A DNA stretch of 64,000 bases from JAOUEA01 sp963719165 (GTDB lineage: Bacteria; Actinomycetota; UBA4738; HRBIN12), in the NCBI GenBank assembly GCA_963719165.1, contig CAVRAV010000001.1:434001-498000 (forward strand). Reading direction: 5' to 3'. How positions within the stretch are numbered: the stretch's first letter is position 1; each line of letters starts with the position of its first letter. The notes under the pieces are model-generated. The model saw only the letters and a program-made list of their open reading frames with translations. It had not been told where the DNA came from and did no database searches. The position numbers were made by a program, and so were the translations under genes. Below are positions 1 through 7,883 of this stretch, piece after piece.

Positions 1-47
1 ACCGCGACGAGCTAGTCCATCGCGGGCCGCAGGAGCCGGCACGACGC

Positions 48-2069
48 GTGGCGCGGCTGTGGTTCCATACGCGGGTGCATGACGAGGGGACGCCGCCGAC
101 GCAGACCGCACCGGCGGATCCGCAGGCACCGGGCCGGGCCGGTCTCCTCGGCAGCGTCGCGATGGTCCTGGGGGTGGTGGTCACGGCCGCCGCCTCGGCC
201 TGGCTCGTCGTGTCCTACCAGGTGGCGCGCGCGTTCTCCGTCCCAATCGGCGTGGACACGCCCTCGCACCTGTGGCGCAGCAGGGTCGTCCACGCCTTGG
301 GCATGCGCGGGCTCTTCGGCTCCTCGCCATTCGAGTACCACGCGAACTCAGCGAACCCCGATCGGATCGGGCTTCCGGTCCTCGGCTCGGTCTTCGGCTC
401 CGTGGTGAACGTGGGTCCCTGGCGCCTGATGTTCATCGCCTCGGCGCTGTCCGCTGCCGTGCTGGCCTTCGCGGCCTGGGCGGTCGCCAGAGCGACCGCG
501 GAGCCCAAGTGGGCGGCCCCCGTCTACGCCGCTGTGGTGGCGGTCTCGCTGCCCTTCGCGGTCACGGCGCGCAGCCACCTCGACAACGCCCTCGTGGACG
601 GGCTGCTCGTCGCGGCGGCGGCCGTTGCGATCCGCCTGGCTCGCGGCGAGGGCGGGGTCTGGGCCGGGGCGCTCCTCGGGACCGGAGCCGTCGTGATGCA
701 CTGGCCAATCGGGTTGCTGTTCGTGGGGGTCCTCGGGCTGTACGCGCTCACGCTCGTGCCGCCGGCGGTAGCGTCGCATCGGACCGGTACGCCGTGGCTC
801 GCCACACCCGCCGCCCGCGTCGGCTTCATGACGGCCCTCTCGGGGGGTTTCGGGCTGGGCGCGCTCGCGATCACGCCGGGCGCGCACGTCTTCAGCACGG
901 CCGAGCGCGAGCCTTTCCTGAGCAACCTGAACCGCACGTTGCCCTGGTACCGGTTGCCCCAGACCCTGCCCGTCGCCGCGATGGGCGCGGTGCTCCTGTG
1001 GTTCCAGCGCCCGCGCCCACCGCGCCGGCACGCGCTGTGGCTCTACGCCGCGTGGACGTTCCCGATCGCGGCGGGCGCGCTGCTGTTCGCGCTGGGACGC
1101 GCCCTGCCGGTCGTGCGACTCCTGGCCGTCGCGCTGCCGATCCCGCTGCTGTGCGCCGCGGCAGGCGTGGGTCTGATCCGGCTGGCGGCCTCGCCGCGCG
1201 GGATCGCGGGTCCGGTCCTCGCCGTGGTCGCGGCCGCGGTGGTGCTCGGCGGCGTCGGCCTGCAGGCCCGGACCGCGCGCGACAGCTTCGAGGGGACCCA
1301 GCCCATGGTGCGAACACTCGAACTCGGGCCCATCCGCGCGGCGATCGCGTACCTTACGACGTCCGCGCCGGACGAGCGAGCGGTGTTCGTGGTCCAGCGC
1401 GCGGACGACGCCGAGAGCGACTTCGGCATGATCCCCGCGTTCCGCAGGATCCGGGCGTTCGCGCCGGGCCGGTACGCGGCGCGGATCGCGACGTACCTCG
1501 GCGCTCCGCGTGGCTTCTTCGCCGGGGTTGCGACCCACCGCCCCGAGGTGCCCGGCTACGACGAGGCATCGGACATCTATTGGGGGCTCCTGCGGCCATG
1601 GCTCCCCGAGGACCCCGTGGTGATGGTGCTCCGGCCGTTCTACGACGGCTACCACGCGCTGGCGAAGGCGCACCCCGACGCAGAGATCGCCCCCGGCGTC
1701 ATGCTGCTTCGCGGCCCGGTGCCGGCGCCGTCGTTCTCCCCGCCCCCGCCGCTCACGCCGCCCTCCGCCCAGGATCTCGTCCGGTGGATCGCCGTCTCCT
1801 TCGCGGCGCTCGTGGTCGCCGGCATCGGCTGGTCCTTCGGCCTGCTGCGGTTGCCGTGGTCCGACCGGCTGGCGTTCGCGCCGGCGATCGGACTCGCCGC
1901 GCTCGTGATCGCCGGGTTCGTCGTCGGCTACGGGGCCGCCCTCACGCGCGACACGGGCCGCGGGATGTTCGCCGGCGTGGCCGTCCTGGGTTGGCTCGTC
2001 GGCGCGGCGCGGTGGGCGTGGATCCGGCGGGGACCCGGTCGCCGAGCCGTCCAGGTCGTGCGGTCTTAG
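48..2069 (+). CDS. Polytopic membrane protein, possible GT-C-type glycosyltransferase
   Basis: A 673-residue protein made almost entirely of hydrophobic helices, with a second group of membrane segments near the C-terminus (about residues 575-660). After the first helix lies a D-x-P-x-H-x-W-R pattern (residue 70 area), reminiscent of the first extracytoplasmic loop Asp of GT-C glycosyltransferases; that resemblance is the only functional hint. The GTG at 48 follows an AGGAG at 31-35, but the frame stays open to the window edge, so an earlier start is possible. The stop codon lies inside the CIRCE operator of hrcA. Substrate and pathway are unknown. Confidence 0.6.
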   Translation: MARLWFHTRVHDEGTPPTQTAPADPQAPGRAGLLGSVAMVLGVVVTAAASAWLVVSYQVARAFSVPIGVDTPSHLWRSRVVHALGMRGLFGSSPFEYHANSANPDRIGLPVLGSVFGSVVNVGPWRLMFIASALSAAVLAFAAWAVARATAEPKWAAPVYAAVVAVSLPFAVTARSHLDNALVDGLLVAAAAVAIRLARGEGGVWAGALLGTGAVVMHWPIGLLFVGVLGLYALTLVPPAVASHRTGTPWLATPAARVGFMTALSGGFGLGALAITPGAHVFSTAEREPFLSNLNRTLPWYRLPQTLPVAAMGAVLLWFQRPRPPRRHALWLYAAWTFPIAAGALLFALGRALPVVRLLAVALPIPLLCAAAGVGLIRLAASPRGIAGPVLAVVAAAVVLGGVGLQARTARDSFEGTQPMVRTLELGPIRAAIAYLTTSAPDERAVFVVQRADDAESDFGMIPAFRRIRAFAPGRYAARIATYLGAPRGFFAGVATHRPEVPGYDEASDIYWGLLRPWLPEDPVVMVLRPFYDGYHALAKAHPDAEIAPGVMLLRGPVPAPSFSPPPPLTPPSAQDLVRWIAVSFAALVVAGIGWSFGLLRLPWSDRLAFAPAIGLAALVIAGFVVGYGAALTRDTGRGMFAGVAVLGWLVGAARWAWIRRGPGRRAVQVVRS

Positions 2070-2092
2070 CACTCGGGCACCGAGAGTGCTAC
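2066..2092 (+). promoter_or_regulatory. CIRCE operator (HrcA binding site)
   Basis: Inverted repeat TTAGCACTC-N9-GAGTGCTAC. It matches the CIRCE consensus TTAGCACTC-N9-GAGTGCTAA at all but the last base. It lies directly upstream of the hrcA -10 box and so should block RNA polymerase when HrcA is bound, giving heat-shock autoregulation of hrcA-dnaJ. It also contains the stop codon of the upstream gene. Confidence 0.95.
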
Positions 2093-2093
2093 G

Positions 2094-2099
2094 TATGAT
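2094..2099 (+). promoter_or_regulatory. hrcA -10 box (leaderless promoter)
   Basis: TATGAT, five of six matches to TATAAT, ends 6 nt before the hrcA ATG at 2106. Transcription would therefore start at or next to the start codon. There is no Shine-Dalgarno sequence in the gap. The CIRCE element occupies the -35/spacer region. Confidence 0.75.
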
Positions 2100-2105
2100 G
2101 GGTCG

Positions 2106-3149
2106 ATGGCAGAGCGTCCGGAACTGGGCCCGCGCAAAGCCGCGGTCCTTCGGGCCGTGGTGGAGGAGTACGTGCGCAGCGGCGAGGCCGTAGGCAGCGA
2201 GACCATCGCCGAACACGCCGGCATCGGCGTGTCCAGCGCCACCATCCGCAACGAGCTCGCCGCCCTCGAGGAACTGGGCTACCTCACGCACCCCCACACG
2301 AGCGCCGGTCGGATCCCCACCGACACCGGGTACCGCCACTACGTCGACTCATTGCCGGCCGGCGGCAAGCTCCGCGAGGCACAGCGCCGTGCGATCGCGG
2401 CCTACTTCGCCGAGGTGATGGTCGATCTCGAAGAGGTGCTGAAGGGGTCGGTGCAGCTCCTCAGTCGCATGACCCAGTACGCGGGGCTCGCCGTGCCGCC
2501 CACGCCGTCGGAGGAGCCCATCGTGCGCCTGGAGCTGATCGACATGGGCCCGTCGGTGATGATCCTCGCTGTTGGGGAGCACGGTCGCGTGGACAAGCGC
2601 GTGGTCGACCGCCCGCCCGGCGCGGATAGCCTGGACCTCGCCGCGGCCGAGGAACGGTTGCAGCCGCTTCGAGGGCTCATGTATCCCGATGCGCAGGCCC
2701 GGTTGCTCCGCCTCGCCGTGGAGGGTCCGACCGGCGAGCACGACATCATGCTGCAGGTGGCCGAAACGCTCCGACTTGCGAGCGTGGCCGAGCGGGTGGC
2801 ACACGTCGTCGTGGGCGGCGTGGCCAACCTCGCCGACGAGGCCCAGCAGATGCGGCGCGAAACGCTGCGCCGCCTCTTCGAGACCCTCGAACGCGAACAG
2901 GACATCCTGCGGGTCCTGAACGACGTGAGCTCCAAGGCCGATGCCCTCGCCGTGACGATCGGCGGGGAGCATCCTTCCACCGGCGCGTGGGAGGCGTCCA
3001 TCATCACCGCACCGCTGAAGTCGGGGGACGCCACCGTGGGCACGATCGGCGTCGTGGGCCCCACGCGTATGGACTACCTCAGCGCGATGGCGTCGGTGAA
3101 GGCGGTCGCCAAGCGCATCTCCGAGCTTGCGACGGAGCTCGACCGCTAG
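2106..3149 (+). CDS. hrcA: Heat-inducible transcription repressor HrcA
   Basis: A 347-residue HrcA, usual length for the family. The N-terminal winged-helix domain (about 1-75) includes the recognition region around V-S-S-A-T-I-R-N-E and the following wing with S-A-G-R-I-P-T. The remainder is the GAF-like/dimerisation part. HrcA represses chaperone genes through CIRCE, and a near-perfect CIRCE sits 14 bp upstream. dnaJ follows after 2 nt, so the two form one heat-shock operon. The ATG at 2106 is chosen because it begins the conserved domain and sits at the predicted transcription start. Confidence 0.97.
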   Translation: MAERPELGPRKAAVLRAVVEEYVRSGEAVGSETIAEHAGIGVSSATIRNELAALEELGYLTHPHTSAGRIPTDTGYRHYVDSLPAGGKLREAQRRAIAAYFAEVMVDLEEVLKGSVQLLSRMTQYAGLAVPPTPSEEPIVRLELIDMGPSVMILAVGEHGRVDKRVVDRPPGADSLDLAAAEERLQPLRGLMYPDAQARLLRLAVEGPTGEHDIMLQVAETLRLASVAERVAHVVVGGVANLADEAQQMRRETLRRLFETLEREQDILRVLNDVSSKADALAVTIGGEHPSTGAWEASIITAPLKSGDATVGTIGVVGPTRMDYLSAMASVKAVAKRISELATELDR

Positions 3150-3151
3150 CC

Positions 3152-4264
3152 ATGGCGACCGGCGCACGCGATCTCTACGAGGTGCTCGGGGTGTCCCGCT
3201 CCGCCTCACCGGAGGACATCCGCCGCGCGTATCGGGCGCTCGCTCGAGAACATCACCCCGACGTGAACGCCGACCCTCGGGCCGAGGAACGGTTCAAGGA
3301 GGTCGCGGGCGCGTACGAGATCCTCTCCGATCCCCAGAAGCGCCAGCGCTACGACGCCTACGGGGCCGCCGGCGGACCGCAGGGGCAGGGATTCGGGGAC
3401 ATCCAAGACATCTTCGACCTGTTCTTCGGAGGCGGGGGATTCCCGGGAGGCGGACGCCGCCGGGCGTCGCGAGGCCGCGCTCAGCGCGGAGAGGACCTCG
3501 GCGTGCAGATCGTGTTGAGCTTCCGTGACGCGGTCTTCGGCGTGCGACGCGACCTCGAGTTGGATCGGCTCGTGACCTGCGAGCGGTGCGGAGGCAACGG
3601 GGCCGAGCCTGGCACCGCGCCGGTGGCGTGCCGCACCTGCAACGGCGCGGGCGAGGTTCAGAGCGTTCGCCGCAGCGTGTTCGGGACCGTCATGACTTCG
3701 GCCCCGTGCCCCGCGTGCGGCGGCGCCGGGCAGGAGATCCCGGACAAGTGCGTGGATTGTGCGGGGCAGGGGCGACGCCGCGAGGCCGCCATCGTATCCG
3801 TCGACATCCCCGCGGGCGTCTCCGACGGCATGGAGCTTCGCGTGGGCGGCAACGGCCACGCGGGCGTGGGCGGGGGTCCCGGCGGGGACCTCTACGTGGG
3901 CATCGCGGTGGAGGAAGCCGTCGAGTTCGACCGGCGGGGACAGGACCTGTTCACGGTGCTCGACGTGACCGTCACGCAGGCCGCGCTCGGCGCCGACGTG
4001 CAGATCGAGACCCTGGACGCTCCCGAGGCGGTCCGGGTGGAGCCGGGGACGGAGTCGGGCACCGTGGTGCGACTGAAGGGCAAGGGCGTGCCCAACGTGA
4101 ACCGGCGGGGACGGGGGGATCTCTACGTGACGCTGCACGTCGTCACGCCGCGCGATCTTGCCCGCGAAGAACGCCGGCTCCTCGAGCAGCTCGCCGACCT
4201 GCGGGGCGAAACCACCTCCCGCAAGGACCCGGCCCGCGGCGTGCTTCGCCGTCCCGAGTTCTGA
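3152..4264 (+). CDS. dnaJ: Chaperone protein DnaJ
   Basis: A 370-residue full-length DnaJ, the Hsp70 co-chaperone that stimulates DnaK ATPase and delivers substrates. The J domain (about 6-70) carries the HPD tripeptide in R-E-H-H-P-D. A Gly/Phe-rich linker follows (about 75-110), then a zinc domain with four C-x-x-C-x-G-x-G repeats (CERCGGNG, CRTCNGAG, CPACGGAG, CVDCAGQG), then two C-terminal beta domains. Start ATG 3152 is 2 nt after the hrcA stop. dnaK and grpE are not in the window, so this is the hrcA-dnaJ type of arrangement, under CIRCE control. Confidence 0.97.
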   Translation: MATGARDLYEVLGVSRSASPEDIRRAYRALAREHHPDVNADPRAEERFKEVAGAYEILSDPQKRQRYDAYGAAGGPQGQGFGDIQDIFDLFFGGGGFPGGGRRRASRGRAQRGEDLGVQIVLSFRDAVFGVRRDLELDRLVTCERCGGNGAEPGTAPVACRTCNGAGEVQSVRRSVFGTVMTSAPCPACGGAGQEIPDKCVDCAGQGRRREAAIVSVDIPAGVSDGMELRVGGNGHAGVGGGPGGDLYVGIAVEEAVEFDRRGQDLFTVLDVTVTQAALGADVQIETLDAPEAVRVEPGTESGTVVRLKGKGVPNVNRRGRGDLYVTLHVVTPRDLAREERRLLEQLADLRGETTSRKDPARGVLRRPEF

Positions 4265-4280
4265 GGGGTACGCTGCGAAG

Positions 4281-4631
4281 GTGGTGGACCGCACCTGCAT
4301 CTTCTGCAAGATCGTGGCCGGCGAGATCCCGGCCGACGTGGTGCGCGAGTCCGAGCGGCTGCTGGCCTTCCGAGACCTCGATCCCAAGGCGCCCGTACAC
4401 ATCCTGTTGATCCCCAAGGAGCACATCGAGTCCGTGGCCGATCTCGACGAAGCGCACGCGGAGACCGTCGTCGACATCATGCAGGCCGCCACGCAGCTCG
4501 CGGGGGCCGAGGGCGTGGACGAGTCGGGGTGGCGCCTCGTGACGAACGTGGGCCCGGACGCAGGGCAGTCCGTGTTCCACCTGCATTTCCATCTGCTCGG
4601 CGGACGTCCCATGGCGTGGCCACCGGGCTGA
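4281..4631 (+). CDS. HIT family nucleotide-binding protein (HINT-like)
   Basis: A 116-residue HIT protein, a nucleotide phosphoramidase/hydrolase of the HINT branch. The N-terminal C-x-x-C region (T-C-I-F-C-K-I) and the C-terminal histidine triad H100-L-H102-F-H104 are intact. The GTG at 4281 is preferred over in-frame upstream starts, which would overlap dnaJ: it begins the conserved fold and lies 6 nt after a TACGCT box (4269-4274), consistent with a leaderless message. The family often sits between dnaJ and phoH; the rsmE gene commonly found beside it is absent here. Confidence 0.92.
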   Translation: MVDRTCIFCKIVAGEIPADVVRESERLLAFRDLDPKAPVHILLIPKEHIESVADLDEAHAETVVDIMQAATQLAGAEGVDESGWRLVTNVGPDAGQSVFHLHFHLLGGRPMAWPPG

Positions 4632-4638
4632 GCGGGGT

Positions 4639-4718
4639 AGAATCAGCTTCAGGGCCGCCGGTGAGGCGGCCGTTCGTCACACAGGAGGGAACGGGGCGAA
4701 GCCCCCAGGGGACAGGAC
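4639..4718 (+). promoter_or_regulatory. phoH promoter and structured 5' leader
   Basis: A TAGAAT -10 box (4639-4644) is followed by a leader of about 70 nt. It contains two perfect hairpins: GGCCGCC-GGTGA-GGCGGCC (4654-4672) and GGGGC-GAA-GCCCC (4693-4705). The second ends just before the ribosome-binding region (AGGGGA, about 4707-4712) of the GTG at 4719. No U-run follows either stem, so classical termination is unlikely. Control of ribosome access is possible but unproven. Confidence 0.45.
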
Positions 4719-5738
4719 GTGGCAGGGAGCACCACCCAAGTCAAGATCCTCGTGCCGGCCAGCCAGCCGATGGTGGCGTTGCTCGGTCAGCGCGATGCCT
4801 TCCTGAAGCTCATCGAGTCGGCGTTCTCCTGTGACGTGCTCGTTCGCGGCAACGAGATCACCATCTCCGGCCCCGAGCTGGAGGCCGATCGGGTGGCGCG
4901 CATCTTCGAGGAGCTGATGGCGCTGCTGGAGCAGGGGACGGAGCTCACCGACGCGTCCGTGGGCCAAGCCATCGCGCTCGTCAAGGGCGACGAGGATCTC
5001 GAGGACGACGGCCACCCCGCCTTGCGGCCCTCCGAGATACTCGGCGACAAGCTGCTCACCGCGCGCGGCAAGGGCATCGCGCCCAAGACGGCGGGGCAGA
5101 AGCACTACGTCGATGCGATCCGCCGATCCACCGTGACCTTCGCGATCGGGCCGGCGGGAACGGGCAAGACCTATCTCGCGGTCGCCACGGCCGTGCGTGC
5201 CTTGCAGGAGCATCAGGTCTCGCGGCTGATCCTCACCCGGCCCGCCGTGGAGGCCGGCGAGCGCCTCGGCTTCCTTCCCGGCACCCTCTACGAGAAGATC
5301 GATCCGTACATGCGTCCGCTCTACGACGCGTTGTTCGAGATGACGGGCGCCGAGACGCTGCCGCGCCTCATGGAGCGAGGGACGGTCGAGGTCGCGCCGC
5401 TCGCCTACATGCGGGGGCGCACCCTGAACGATGCGTTCATCATCCTGGACGAAGCCCAGAACACGACGCCCGAGCAGATGAAGATGTTCCTCACCCGCCT
5501 GGGCTTCGGGTCGAAGGCCGTCATCAACGGCGATGCCACCCAGGTGGATCTGCCGAGCGGGCAGCGCTCTGGCCTCAACGTCGTCGAGGAGATCCTCACG
5601 GGGATCGAGGGCATCACGTTCTGCAGGCTCGGTGGGCGCGACGTGGTGCGCCACCGCATCGTGCAGCACATCGTCGAAGCCTACGGCCGGTACACCCAGC
5701 CCCCGCTGCCGGTCGAGGGGGCCCCCGAGCCCTCATGA
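4719..5738 (+). CDS. phoH: PhoH-like ATPase
   Basis: A 339-residue PhoH/PhoL-type P-loop ATPase. An N-terminal KH-like region (about 1-100) precedes the ATPase domain, with Walker A G-P-A-G-T-G-K-T at residues 144-151 and a Walker B-like I-I-L-D-E-A-Q around residue 245. The family is linked to RNA metabolism and occurs next to ybeY in many bacteria, suggesting a shared role in ribosome maturation or quality control. GTG start with an AGGGGA ribosome site. The stop overlaps the ybeY ATG (ATGA). Confidence 0.95.
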   Translation: MAGSTTQVKILVPASQPMVALLGQRDAFLKLIESAFSCDVLVRGNEITISGPELEADRVARIFEELMALLEQGTELTDASVGQAIALVKGDEDLEDDGHPALRPSEILGDKLLTARGKGIAPKTAGQKHYVDAIRRSTVTFAIGPAGTGKTYLAVATAVRALQEHQVSRLILTRPAVEAGERLGFLPGTLYEKIDPYMRPLYDALFEMTGAETLPRLMERGTVEVAPLAYMRGRTLNDAFIILDEAQNTTPEQMKMFLTRLGFGSKAVINGDATQVDLPSGQRSGLNVVEEILTGIEGITFCRLGGRDVVRHRIVQHIVEAYGRYTQPPLPVEGAPEPS

Positions 5739-6175
5739 CCGACGACGACGGCCATCCCGCGATCGACCTGTCGGACCGCCAGACGTCCCCCTTGGACGAG
5801 GAGGACCTGATCGCCCTCGCGACCGCGACCCTGCTCGGCGAGGGCGTCGGCCGCGCCGAGCTCTCCGTTTCCTTCGTGGAGGAGGGCGAGATCACCGATC
5901 TGCACCTGCGCTACATGGGGGAGCCCGGTCCCACCGACGTCCTGTCGTTCCCTCAGGACGACGATGAGGACGACGACGGCGTCCGCGTGCTGGGGGACGT
6001 GGTGATCGCGCCGGCCGTGGCGGCCCGTAACAACCCCGATGAGCCCGACGCGGAGGTGCGGCTGCTGCTGGTCCACGGGATCTTGCACCTGCTGGGATAC
6101 GACCATCAGCGCGAGGAGGAACGCGCCGCCATGTGGTCTCGCCAGGAGCGCTACAGCGGGGTGATGCTCCCGTGA
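5735..6175 (+). CDS. ybeY: Endoribonuclease YbeY (rRNA maturation)
   Basis: A 146-residue zinc metalloprotein of the UPF0054/YbeY family, involved in 16S rRNA 3'-end processing and 70S quality control. The full metal motif H114-G-I-L-H118-L-L-G-Y-D-H124 is present. It starts inside the phoH stop (ATGA overlap) and its own stop overlaps the next GTG (GTGA), so it is translationally coupled on both sides. Length is typical. Confidence 0.96.
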   Translation: MTDDDGHPAIDLSDRQTSPLDEEDLIALATATLLGEGVGRAELSVSFVEEGEITDLHLRYMGEPGPTDVLSFPQDDDEDDDGVRVLGDVVIAPAVAARNNPDEPDAEVRLLLVHGILHLLGYDHQREEERAAMWSRQERYSGVMLP

Positions 6176-7470
6176 CGGGCGCCGACTGGATGCAGATCGC
6201 GGTGATCGTGATGCTCATCGTGGCGGTGGGGTTCCTGGCGGCATCGGAGGTGGCCATCACGCGAACGAACCGCGTGCGCGCCATCACCCTCGCGGAGGAG
6301 GGACGCCGCGGCGCGACGGCACTGACCAAGATCGTGGACGACCCGGCGCCGTTCGTGAACGTGGTCCTGCTGCTCACGCTCCTGGGCACGATCGGTGGGA
6401 CCACCATCGCCACGTCCCTCGCCGTGCGGCACTTCGATCGCGCGGGTGAAGTGATCTCCACGGTGACCATGACGATCCTGCTGTTCGTGTTCGCGGAGGT
6501 GACGCCCAAGACCTTCGCGATCATGCAGACCGACCGCGTGGCCCTGCGCGTAGCTCCGGTCGTGGTGTTCCTTCGCCGGCTCATGGGCCCCCTCGCCACC
6601 GGGCTGCTGCGCTTCGCGAACGTGGTGATGCCGGGCAAGGGCCTGAAGGAGGGCCCGTTCGTCACGGAGCAGGAGCTGCGTGCCTACGCCGACGTCGCCT
6701 CCGAGGAGTCACAGATCGAGGACGAGGAGAAGGAGCTCATCCACTCGATCTTCGAGTTCGGGGACACCATCGTGCGCGAGGTGATGGTGCCCCGGCCGGA
6801 CATCATCGACATCGAGGACGACAAGAGCCTGCGCGACGTCCAGGCCTTGGTGCTGCAGCACGGCACGTCTCGGATCCCCGTGTACGACCACAACGAGGAC
6901 CTGGATCACGCGATCGGCATGGTCTTCGCCAAGGACGTGCTGAAGGCGTTGCACCAGGGCAAGCAGGACATGCCGCTGCGCGAGATCGTGCGGGAGGCGC
7001 GCTACGTTCCCGAGACGAAGAAGGTGGCCGACCTCCTGCGCGAGATGCAGCGCGAGAAGTTCCACATCGCCCTCGTCACGGACGAATACGGGTCGGTGAG
7101 CGGCATCGTCTCGCTGGAGGATCTCCTCGAGGAGCTCGTGGGAGAGATCACCGACGAGTACGACCTCGAGGAGGTGGAGATCGTGCCGGTGGGCGACGAC
7201 GCCTGGCGCGTGAGCGGCAAGGCCTCGGTCGACGACGTGAACGACGTGCTCGGCGCGGAGCTTCCCGACGAGGAGTGGGACACGCTTGCGGGTCTCGTGC
7301 TGGACCTGTTCCAACGGATCCCGAAGGAGGGCGAGTCCACCGAGTTCCAGGGGCTGCGGTTCACCGCGGAGGTCGTGCAAGGACGTCGCGTGGCCAAGGT
7401 CCTCATCACCCGGCTCGCCGTCGGCGTGGGATCGGAGAACCATGCGGAGCCCGAGGACGCCGAGGCATGA
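6172..7470 (+). CDS. CNNM/CorC-HlyC family membrane protein with CBS pair
   Basis: A 432-residue protein with an N-terminal CNNM (DUF21) transmembrane domain (about 1-185), two CBS domains (about 205-330) and a C-terminal CorC_HlyC domain (about 345-420). The family is tied to Mg2+/Co2+ efflux or resistance; the old 'hemolysin' label is historical. The GTG at 6172 overlaps the ybeY stop and places the first helix at the N-terminus. The stop overlaps cdd (ATGA). Its position between ybeY and cdd/era is a common conserved order. Confidence 0.93.
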   Translation: MTGADWMQIAVIVMLIVAVGFLAASEVAITRTNRVRAITLAEEGRRGATALTKIVDDPAPFVNVVLLLTLLGTIGGTTIATSLAVRHFDRAGEVISTVTMTILLFVFAEVTPKTFAIMQTDRVALRVAPVVVFLRRLMGPLATGLLRFANVVMPGKGLKEGPFVTEQELRAYADVASEESQIEDEEKELIHSIFEFGDTIVREVMVPRPDIIDIEDDKSLRDVQALVLQHGTSRIPVYDHNEDLDHAIGMVFAKDVLKALHQGKQDMPLREIVREARYVPETKKVADLLREMQREKFHIALVTDEYGSVSGIVSLEDLLEELVGEITDEYDLEEVEIVPVGDDAWRVSGKASVDDVNDVLGAELPDEEWDTLAGLVLDLFQRIPKEGESTEFQGLRFTAEVVQGRRVAKVLITRLAVGVGSENHAEPEDAEA

Positions 7471-7883
7471 CCGACGCGGGCTTCGACGCCGACGCCCTCG
7501 TGGCCGCCGCGCGCGCGGCGCGCGAGCGCGCCTACGTCCCCTACTCCGGGTTCCGGGTCGGCGCGGCGCTCGCTGCAGGCGGCGAGGTCTTCGCCGCGCC
7601 CAACATCGAGAACGCGAGCTATCCGATGTCCGTGTGCGCGGAGCGCAACGCGATCGCGGTCGCCGTGGCGGCCGGGCATCGACGGATCAGCGCGGTGGCC
7701 GTGGTGGGGAGCAGCGAGGCGGGCATCACGGCGCCCTGCGGCGGCTGCCGGCAGGTGCTCTACGAATTCGGAGGTCCGGAGCTCCCGGTGTTCGTCGAAT
7801 CGATGGCGGGCGACGTGCGAGAGACGTTCCGTCTCGACGAGCTCTTGCCGGCCGCGTTCGGCCCGCGCGATCTGCTCCCGTGA
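7467..7883 (+). CDS. cdd: Cytidine deaminase
   Basis: A 138-residue homotetrameric-type cytidine deaminase, converting (deoxy)cytidine to (deoxy)uridine. Zinc and catalytic residues are C57-A-E59 and C91-G-G-C94, the standard C-A-E / P-C-x-x-C signature. The ATG at 7467 overlaps the CNNM stop (ATGA) and the stop overlaps era (GTGA). With deoC and aldehyde dehydrogenases just downstream it fits deoxynucleoside salvage and catabolism. Confidence 0.95.
   Translation: MTDAGFDADALVAAARAARERAYVPYSGFRVGAALAAGGEVFAAPNIENASYPMSVCAERNAIAVAVAAGHRRISAVAVVGSSEAGITAPCGGCRQVLYEFGGPELPVFVESMAGDVRETFRLDELLPAAFGPRDLLP

Noticed and set aside
348..2339. 663-codon minus-strand open frame opposite the membrane protein and hrcA
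   Set aside because: High-GC shadow frame with Arg/Gly/His-rich, low-information content; it also overlaps CIRCE and hrcA.
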